From: Bacteroidales bacterium
GTDB lineage: Bacteria; Bacteroidota; Bacteroidia; Bacteroidales; NBLH01
Direction: 5' to 3'
Assembly (NCBI GenBank): GCA_029933755.1
Contig: JAOZNO010000087.1
Location: 1 to 9,869 of the forward strand
Length of the DNA: 9,869 bases
Shown: piece by piece, positions 1 through 4,306 of the stretch
Numbering within the stretch: position 1 is the stretch's first letter
Layout: each line of letters begins with the position of its first letter
Notes under the pieces: model-generated
The model's input: only the letters and a program-made list of their open reading frames with translations
Databases searched by the model: none
What the model was told of the DNA's origin: nothing
Translations under genes and position numbers: made by a program

Positions 1-1
1 G

Positions 2-160
2 GTAAGTGACCGATCAAGAGTATATAAAGGTGGTGGATGGAATGATCGGGTTTATTGGTTAAGTCCGGGAACCAGAAGATTCCTTGATGAGAGAAAGTCA
101 AAAGAAAATATAGGTTTCCGTTGTGCAATGACCAGAGTTGGTAGTCCGGGAGGATTTTAA
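2..160 (+). CDS. gldJ: GldJ-type gliding motility/T9SS lipoprotein, C-terminal end only
   Basis: Only the last 52 codons are in the window, in the frame that ends at the TAA at 158-160; the gene starts upstream of the window. The visible peptide contains RVYKGGGWNDR, then YWLSPGTRRFLDE, then IGFRCAMTRVGSP. This is the C-terminal part of a formylglycine-generating-enzyme-like (FGE-sulfatase) fold as found in GldJ and GldK; the wording YWLSPGTRRFLDE and GFRCAMTRVGS fits GldJ better than GldK. In Flavobacterium, GldJ is an outer-membrane lipoprotein needed for gliding and type IX secretion. murF is next to it on the same strand, 66 bases downstream, a linkage I recall from Flavobacteria. A strong terminator separates the two. 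The family call is secure; GldJ rather than a paralogue is an inference from a short tail. Confidence 0.8.
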   Translation, partial: VSDRSRVYKGGGWNDRVYWLSPGTRRFLDERKSKENIGFRCAMTRVGSPGGF

Positions 161-182
161 AAAAATAATTTTATTTTATTAC

Positions 183-220
183 AACCCGCTAATAACTTTT
201 TTAGCGGGTTTTTTTATTTT
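183..220 (+). terminator. Rho-independent terminator after gldJ
   Basis: A perfect 10-bp stem, AACCCGCTAA (183-192) pairing with TTAGCGGGTT (201-210), with an 8-base loop. It is followed directly by a T-rich run (211-215 and 217-221). It lies 22 bases after the gldJ stop codon and ends just before the murF start, so it should end most gldJ transcripts. Confidence 0.93.
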
Positions 221-222
221 TG
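215..222 (+). promoter_or_regulatory. Possible -7 element for murF
   Basis: TATTTTTG fits the Bacteroidota -7 consensus TAnnTTTG and sits in the T-tail of the gldJ terminator, only 4 bases before the murF ATG. No convincing TTTG is seen at -33. If it is used, transcription would start at or next to the ATG and give a leaderless mRNA. The motif is short and the tract is T-rich, so chance is a real alternative. Confidence 0.25.
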
Positions 223-226
223 CAAA

Positions 227-1510
227 ATGGATATAAAAAAACTTCACAATCTATTTTTAGCATCAAAAGGTGTTTCTACTGATACTCGTCAGGTGAAAAA
301 AGGGCAAATTTTCTTTTCTTTAAAGGGAGATAATTTTAATGGTAATGAATATGCCCAATTGTCTATAAATAATGGTGCAGATTACGCTGTTGTTGATGAT
401 CCCGCTGTTGTTAGAACTGAACAATTTATTTTAGTTAATAATGTGTTGGAAACATTACAAAAGCTTGCTGCATATCATAGGCAATATCTCAATACTCCAA
501 TTATTGCCATAACCGGAACCAATGGCAAAACAACAACCAAAGAGCTGGTGAATGCTGTTATGCAGAAGAAATATTCCGTGTATGCAACAAAAGGGAACCT
601 TAATAATCATATTGGTGTTCCGCTGACCTTGTTATCAATGGACAAAACAACACAATATGGTATAGTAGAGATGGGAGCTAGTCATATTGGAGAAATTGAA
701 AAATTATGCGAAATTGCAAAACCAAACTATGGGATAATCACAAATATAGGTTCTGCTCATTTAGAAGGATTTGGATCTATTGAGGGGGTTCAAAAAGCTA
801 AAAATGAACTATATCAGTATATAATTGAAACAAATGGGACTCTTTTTGTAAATGGGGATGACAATTTGTTAATGAAGCTTTCAGAACATTCTCAAAGACT
901 TATTTATAGTGAAATGGTTAATTCTACCTGCAAAGCAGAAAAACTAAAGTCAGATACTTTTTTGAAACTTAAATGGAAAAATAAGCAGCTTGTATCTAAG
1001 TTGGTGGGTGATTACAATTTTTATAATACTTTGGTCGCAATTTGTATAGGTGAATATTTTAAGGTTGATGAGAATGAGATTATCTCAGCAATTGAAGAAT
1101 ATGAACCAGGAAATAACAGATCGCAGTTTTTAAAAACCAAAAATAATAAGCTTATAGTTGATGCCTATAATGCAAACCCAACTAGTATGGCCTTAGCCAT
1201 TTATAATTTTGAATCAATAAATTCAGAAAACAAAGTATTGATTCTTGGTGACATGCTAGAAATGGGTGAATACAGTTTTGATGAGCATAATAAAATAATT
1301 GATTTAGTAGAAAAATTAAATTTTAAGAATGTGTTTTTTGTGGGAAACGAATTTTTAAAAAGTAAAGCAGGGAATAAATTATCATATAATTTTTTAAAAA
1401 ATGTTTCTGAATTGATCGCTTATTTTAAAAAACACCCTGCTAAAAATAATTTTATTTTACTGAAAGCTTCACGAGGAATTAGTCTTGAAAAATTAATTCC
1501 TTATCTGTAA
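227..1510 (+). CDS. murF: UDP-N-acetylmuramoyl-tripeptide--D-alanyl-D-alanine ligase (MurF)
   Basis: A cytoplasmic ATP-dependent ligase that adds D-Ala-D-Ala to UDP-MurNAc-tripeptide, the last cytosolic step in making the peptidoglycan precursor peptide. The protein has 427 residues. The N-terminal domain carries STDTR (17-21), the conserved UDP-substrate-binding stretch. The central ATPase domain has the P-loop GTNGKTTT (97-104), followed by GNLNNHIGVPLTLL (123-136) and VEMGASHIGEI (147-157). K192 in the QKAKNEL stretch is the probable carbamylated lysine of Mur ligases. The C-terminal domain carries the MurF hallmark DAYNANPTSM (312-321) and LGDMLEMG (340-347). The ATG at 227 is preferred because the N-terminal sequence then matches the family; there is no Shine-Dalgarno. 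It is intact to its TAA (1508-1510), which directly abuts the repeat element at 1513. Confidence 0.97.
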   Translation: MDIKKLHNLFLASKGVSTDTRQVKKGQIFFSLKGDNFNGNEYAQLSINNGADYAVVDDPAVVRTEQFILVNNVLETLQKLAAYHRQYLNTPIIAITGTNGKTTTKELVNAVMQKKYSVYATKGNLNNHIGVPLTLLSMDKTTQYGIVEMGASHIGEIEKLCEIAKPNYGIITNIGSAHLEGFGSIEGVQKAKNELYQYIIETNGTLFVNGDDNLLMKLSEHSQRLIYSEMVNSTCKAEKLKSDTFLKLKWKNKQLVSKLVGDYNFYNTLVAICIGEYFKVDENEIISAIEEYEPGNNRSQFLKTKNNKLIVDAYNANPTSMALAIYNFESINSENKVLILGDMLEMGEYSFDEHNKIIDLVEKLNFKNVFFVGNEFLKSKAGNKLSYNFLKNVSELIAYFKKHPAKNNFILLKASRGISLEKLIPYL

Positions 1511-1709
1511 ATAGAGTTTGTCTCACTTTTTAGTTTTTTTGGTATGTTGAACTTATTTTAAGATTGGTAGAAGTTGGCAGTAAATAGTCTACAGTAGGCA
1601 GGATCTCTGCAAAGTCTGCTTACTGAGAATTGAATACTGCTCTCGTTTCAAAATAGTAAAACAAGTATAAAAACAAAAAATGCTGACTTTATGGACACGC
1701 ACTAAATAG
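1508..1709. mobile_element. MITE-like non-autonomous element, copy A
   Basis: The element body is about 1513-1703 and has no coding capacity. It aligns collinearly with copy B (2814-3001) at these anchors: AGAGTTTGTCT (1513), CAGTAAATAGTC (1578), CTGCTTACTGAGAA (1616) and TTTATGGAC (1688). Its right end, read as the reverse complement (about 1675-1706), resembles the left end of copy B through GTGTC, GTCAGC and TTTTTTG. That is what terminal inverted repeats would give. The centre can fold: CAGTAGGCAG (1592-1601) against CTGCTTACTG (1616-1625) at 9 of 10 positions, within GCAGTA (1577-1582) and TACTGC (1635-1640). TAAATAG flanks both sides (1508-1514 and 1703-1709) as a possible target duplication. 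It lies between the convergent murF and methyltransferase genes and might act as a two-way terminator. No transposase is nearby. Confidence 0.6.
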
Positions 1710-1772
1710 TATGGTTAATCATTTTTTATTTTTTGCAGTCTGCCATTAGCTTGCTTGTTGATAATGAGTAAA

Positions 1773-2666
1773 TTAGCTTAAATATGGGTTTTTAGGTAAG
1801 TCAATAAAAGAATATCCTAGTTTTATTAAATTTGCCTTGGTCTCAATGTCCGGAATAGATTTAAATAAAATAGCAATTTTATGATTGTAAGGAATAATAT
1901 GAAACTTGCTAAGAAAATTTTTAATCTTAAATCTCCGGTTTATTTTATTCATAAATTTGCTATTCATAGGGCTTTGACTTAAAATATTCTTTTCGGTTTT
2001 TAAATCTAATATTAAGTTAACGCCTTTAAATGCAATAGCAGGTAAACCTACGCCCATAGCTAATTTTTCAATTTCTCTTTCTGCGACTTTAAACACATAA
2101 TTACCTACAGTTTCAAATGAAAATCTGTTTTTCCAAATTTTATTTATTAATTGGGGATTAATTAAATCAAGTGTATTTTTTAATAAAAAAAATAGGGGAG
2201 AGGTTCCCAGAATGTCAATTGGCTCAATAATGATTACTGCTTCTTTAGAGCATCGTAACATCTCATATAAACTTAGGTAAGCTCTGGGGAAATGATGAAA
2301 AGATTCTTTACACAAAACATAATCAAATGAGTCATCCTGAAACGGTATTTTTTCAGAATTAACAATACCATACTCTTTTATTAAATTGTTTTTCTGTGCT
2401 TCTTTTAAAAATGTATCATCAATATCAGAAGCAAATACGTTTTGATTGTTATCAATTAGAAAATTTGCTTCAAGACCATTATAATCACCTATTGTTAACC
2501 ATTGTTTTTTTTTGCTTAGCAGTGGTTTTAACAAATTAAATGGCCTGGTGGTAACTGAATATTGTATGGAATCTTTTTTGTCTTTATAATATAGGCGTTC
2601 TTCTTTCTCTAATATTAGATTTTTCCAGTTTTCTTTGTGGGCTTTGTAGCTTAATTCTGTGTTCAT
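1773..2666 (-). CDS. Class I SAM-dependent methyltransferase, substrate unknown
   Basis: A 297-residue soluble protein with a Methyltransf_11-like Rossmann domain at about residues 50-150. Motif I reads WLTIGDYNGLEANFL (56-70), a G-D-x-x-G variant of the usual GxGxG. ASDI (79-82) supplies the acidic residue that would bind the SAM ribose. IPFQDDSFDYVLCKESFHHF (107-126) is the post-motif region with a conserved His pair, and AVIIIEPID (143-151) is the motif III strand. The rest (about 155-297) has no motif I recognise and may set the substrate. No signal peptide or membrane segment is clear. The gene stands alone with its own promoter (2751-2782) and is bracketed by two copies of the same small element. 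It looks more AT-rich than the fad genes, which fits an acquired passenger. Related proteins occur near surface polysaccharide genes, but nothing here shows such a role. Confidence 0.85.
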   Translation of the reverse strand: MNTELSYKAHKENWKNLILEKEERLYYKDKKDSIQYSVTTRPFNLLKPLLSKKKQWLTIGDYNGLEANFLIDNNQNVFASDIDDTFLKEAQKNNLIKEYGIVNSEKIPFQDDSFDYVLCKESFHHFPRAYLSLYEMLRCSKEAVIIIEPIDILGTSPLFFLLKNTLDLINPQLINKIWKNRFSFETVGNYVFKVAEREIEKLAMGVGLPAIAFKGVNLILDLKTEKNILSQSPMNSKFMNKINRRFKIKNFLSKFHIIPYNHKIAILFKSIPDIETKANLIKLGYSFIDLPKNPYLS

Positions 2667-2704
2667 TTTTTAATTATCTAGATTCATTGTTTCTGATGTA
2701 TAAA

Positions 2705-2742
2705 CATAGTTTGTTATACAATTTTAATAGTAAAAAACTATG
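2705..2742 (-). repeat. Inverted repeat in the methyltransferase 5' leader
   Basis: CATAGTTT (2705-2712) and AAACTATG (2735-2742) are perfect 8-bp complements separated by 22 bases. Read on the minus strand, this begins close to the start predicted from the promoter at 2751-2782 and lies about 40 bases before the ATG. It could be an mRNA hairpin that shields the 5' end or an operator. It is AT-rich and without a known motif. Confidence 0.45.
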
Positions 2743-2750
2743 CAAGTTTT

Positions 2751-2782
2751 CAAAGATAAAATTAAATTTAAGAGTTGTCAAA
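2751..2782 (-). promoter_or_regulatory. Bacteroidota-type promoter for the methyltransferase gene
   Basis: Read on the minus strand: TTTG (2779-2782), a 20-base gap, then TATCTTTG (2751-2758). This is a full match to the -33/-7 consensus TTTG and TAnnTTTG. The predicted start is near 2745, giving a leader of about 80 bases. It lies between repeat copy B and the gene, so the methyltransferase has its own promoter within the bracketed segment. Confidence 0.7.
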
Positions 2783-2808
2783 CATCTTAAATAAAAAGCA
2801 AGGTCAAC

Positions 2809-3007
2809 TAAACAGAGTGTGTCTAATGTCAGCTTTTTTGTAATAATTTATTTTTTACATTTTGTTAAAAGTCAGCCCTCAGTATTTAGTCGGTAACTTC
2901 TTGTGGTACAGTATTTTTACTGCCTGCTGAGAACTGCGTACTCTCTAACAAATTAAAAAGAAATCTTTTTTTAATAAATATACTCAATTTTATGGACGGA
3001 CAAATAG
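2809..3007. mobile_element. MITE-like non-autonomous element, copy B
   Basis: The element body is about 2814-3001. It lies in the same orientation as copy A at a nearly constant offset of 1301-1304 bases: AGAGTGTGTCT at 2814, CAGTATTTAGTC at 2880, CTGCCTGCTGAGAA at 2920 and TTTATGGAC at 2989. The distance from CAGTA to TATGGAC is 111 bases here and 112 in copy A. It is diverged, so neither copy is recent. A short hairpin, CAGTA-TTTT-TACTG, lies at 2909-2922. The flanks TAAACAG (2809-2815) and CAAATAG (3001-3007) match at 5 of 7 positions and could be a decayed target duplication. No open reading frame is present. Confidence 0.58.
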
Positions 3008-3094
3008 CAGCAATTAAGTTATTTATTAGAGTTGACCTTAAGCTTTATCACTAGGCATGATCTTATCTTCCGGAACCTTTAGAGAAATTCTTTA

Positions 3095-3532
3095 TTAAGA
3101 TACATTTACTAATTTCTCCCTTTCAGCTTCACTAATTTTTGCTGTTTTCCCTGTTTTTAGATCAATATTTACCAAAACTACTTTGGAGTCGGATACTTTT
3201 ATTAAGCTATTACCTTCTTTTTCAACTACAAATACAGTTATTATTTCAAAGCTTTTAGTTCCTATGTGACTTAATTTTGTGTAGGCATGCAAACTGTCTC
3301 CATAAAAAATCGGTCTCAGGTAATTTATTTCTATTTTAGCTACTACTGCATTAAATTCAAGCTTTCCATTCCATCCAAAAACTCTTTTGTGAAAATCTAT
3401 CCTTGCTTCTTCAAGGTAAGATAAATAAGCCTTATTATTTACATGTCCAAGGGTATCCAAATCATCATATCTAATTGGGATTTTAATAATATGAGTAAAA
3501 CTTTTAATTTCTTTTGTTAATTCTTTTTCCAT
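3095..3532 (-). CDS. Acyl-CoA thioesterase, 4HBT/YbgC-like hotdog fold
   Basis: A 145-residue single-domain hotdog protein predicted to hydrolyse acyl-CoA to free acid and CoA in the cytoplasm. RYDDLDTLGHVNNKAYLSYL (21-40) is the family signature. D26, the second Asp of the D-x-D-x-x-G-H-V-N-N pattern, matches the catalytic Asp of YbgC and 4-hydroxybenzoyl-CoA thioesterase. EEARIDF (41-47) follows on the central helix, and INYLRPIFYGDSL (69-81) is the conserved strand-turn. Length is normal for the family. It is divergent from the MarR gene with 183 bases between starts, and the fad operon follows, so a role in managing acyl-CoA pools is likely. The chain length of its substrate cannot be told. 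The start at 3532 follows an A-rich leader with no Shine-Dalgarno. Confidence 0.9.
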   Translation of the reverse strand: MEKELTKEIKSFTHIIKIPIRYDDLDTLGHVNNKAYLSYLEEARIDFHKRVFGWNGKLEFNAVVAKIEINYLRPIFYGDSLHAYTKLSHIGTKSFEIITVFVVEKEGNSLIKVSDSKVVLVNIDLKTGKTAKISEAEREKLVNVS

Positions 3533-3612
3533 TTCTAAAATATATTTAAAAAACTGTTATATAACCTATTTATTTATTATTCGTTAAAAATCAGATGTTT
3601 ACATAGTGGGTG

Positions 3613-3627
3613 AGGCTTGTTAAGCCT
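3613..3627. repeat. Palindrome AGGCTT-GTT-AAGCCT, candidate operator
   Basis: A perfect 6-bp inverted repeat with a 3-base centre lies in the divergent gap between the thioesterase and marR genes, about 80 bases from the thioesterase start and 90 from the marR start. No T-run follows, so it is not an intrinsic terminator. It is GC-richer than its surroundings. Which protein binds it, if any, is unknown. Confidence 0.4.
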
Positions 3628-3656
3628 GTGCAATATTAATAAATATTTAAAATATA

Positions 3657-3689
3657 TTTGGCATGCATAGTATTTTTTTCGTAAATTTG
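3657..3689 (+). promoter_or_regulatory. Bacteroidota-type promoter for marR and possibly the fad operon
   Basis: TTTG (3657-3660), a 21-base gap, then TAAATTTG (3682-3689), a full match to the TTTG and TAnnTTTG consensus. The predicted transcription start is near 3695, about 20 bases before the marR ATG. A perfect inverted repeat, TTGCA-A-TGCAA (3687-3697), overlaps the -7 element and predicted start. This is where an autorepressor would be expected to bind. Confidence 0.75.
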
Positions 3690-3697
3690 CAATGCAA
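3687..3697. promoter_or_regulatory. TTGCAATGCAA inverted repeat, candidate MarR operator
   Basis: Arms TTGCA and TGCAA surround one base and overlap the end of the -7 element and predicted +1 of marR. MarR-type repressors commonly autoregulate by binding short palindromes at such places. A looser match, AAGCAT-N5-ATGCAA, lies before fadN at 4211-4227. A direct repeat AAGCATA (3696-3702 and 3710-3716) is also here. Assignment to this MarR is inference. Confidence 0.35.
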
Positions 3698-3715
3698 GCA
3701 TAATAATTTAAGCAT

Positions 3716-4186
3716 ATGGATTTAAAAGAAACAGTTGATTTTCACATCAAGTCTACCTGGCATTCAATAACAAGAATGTACAACCTTATTGCCGCTCAAT
3801 ATGGTTTATCTCAAACAATTGGTTATGTATTAATCAATATTGAGAAAGAAGGAACTCCTGCAACTAAGATTGCCCCATTAATGGGAATGGAACCTACCAG
3901 TTTGAGTCGCTTATTAAAAAATATGGAAGAAAGTGGATTGATTTTTCGAAAAGGTGACAAATCAGATAAAAGAGTAGTTAGAATATTTTTAACTGAAAAA
4001 GGAGTAAAAGCTCGAAAAATTTCAAAAGGAACAATTTTGAATTTTAATGACGAGTTATTAACGAAAATAAACAGTAAGGACTTGAAGACTTTTATAAATG
4101 TATTTGACATAATAAAAGAGCAAGTGCAGAAAGAAATTGATAATTTCAAACCTGTGAAAAAGCACGTGAAAAATGGATCAGTATAG
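3716..4186 (+). CDS. MarR-family transcriptional regulator, likely of the fad operon
   Basis: A 156-residue winged helix-turn-helix protein, the usual MarR length. The DNA-binding part spans about residues 47-97: TPATKIAPLMGMEPTSLSRL (47-66) forms the helix-turn-helix. LLKNMEESGLIFRKG (66-80) leads to the wing SDKRVVRIFLTEKG (83-96), the diagnostic MarR wing pattern. The flanking helices (about 1-45 and 100-145) should form the dimer interface. The tail from 145 is Lys-rich. It sits 120 bases before fadN on the same strand and is divergent from a thioesterase gene, so fatty acids or acyl-CoA are likely ligands and the fad genes likely targets. This is inference from position. In Bacillus the same three-gene operon is controlled by a TetR-type FadR instead. 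The start at 3716 follows a canonical promoter. Confidence 0.93.
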   Translation: MDLKETVDFHIKSTWHSITRMYNLIAAQYGLSQTIGYVLINIEKEGTPATKIAPLMGMEPTSLSRLLKNMEESGLIFRKGDKSDKRVVRIFLTEKGVKARKISKGTILNFNDELLTKINSKDLKTFINVFDIIKEQVQKEIDNFKPVKKHVKNGSV

Positions 4187-4210
4187 CGAAAGCTATTTAA
4201 TGATTATGAT

Positions 4211-4227
4211 AAGCATGGATAATGCAA
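4211..4227. promoter_or_regulatory. Imperfect inverted repeat AAGCAT-N5-ATGCAA upstream of fadN
   Basis: The arms pair at five of six positions (AAGCAT against ATGCAA). The half-sites resemble those at the marR promoter (TGCAA and AAGCAT), about 520 bases upstream. It may be a second binding site of the same regulator. The region is AT-rich and the match is short, so this is weak. Confidence 0.25.
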
Positions 4228-4263
4228 TTAAATAAAATAGGAATAAATTTAATTATTAATATT

Positions 4264-4288
4264 AGGGTATTAATTAATAACATACCCT
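4264..4288 (+). repeat. Inverted repeat AGGGTAT-N11-ATACCCT in the fadN leader
   Basis: A perfect 7-bp inverted repeat (4264-4270 and 4282-4288) around TAATTAATAAC ends 18 bases before the fadN ATG. Its 25-bp span with an AT-rich centre suits a dimeric repressor; as RNA it would form a hairpin just upstream of the start codon. No T-run follows. No canonical TTTG/TAnnTTTG promoter is seen in 4187-4306, so fadN may be read from the marR promoter. Confidence 0.45.
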
Positions 4289-4306
4289 GCAATTTATAAC
4301 AGTATT

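Larger units (their letters stand above)
2667..3094. other. 428-base non-coding stretch between methyltransferase and thioesterase genes
   Basis: No convincing small gene is seen on either strand. From left to right it holds the methyltransferase leader with a hairpin (2705-2742), the methyltransferase promoter (2751-2782), one arm of an inverted repeat (2800-2808), repeat copy B (2814-3001) and the other arm (3031-3039). In 3040-3094, downstream of the thioesterase gene, there is only a short TTCCGGAA palindrome at 3068-3075 and no clear terminator. Confidence 0.75.

Noticed and set aside
1577..1650. CRISPR-like or tandem repeat made of CAGTA/TACTG words
   Set aside because: The words are irregular, inverted rather than tandem, without uniform spacers and with no cas gene. 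A hairpin element explains them better.
1508..3007. A complete composite transposon around the methyltransferase
   Set aside because: The flanking copies are under 200 bp and non-coding, and no transposase or resolvase gene lies in the window. Only a MITE-like or passenger reading is supportable.
3613..3627. Intrinsic terminator at AGGCTTGTTAAGCCT
   Set aside because: The stem is only 6 bp and is not followed by a T-run on either strand, and it lies upstream of both divergent genes.
3823..4149. 108-codon minus-strand open frame inside the MarR gene
   Set aside because: The plus strand encodes a full MarR winged helix with its diagnostic wing motif; the opposite frame has no domain and no promoter.
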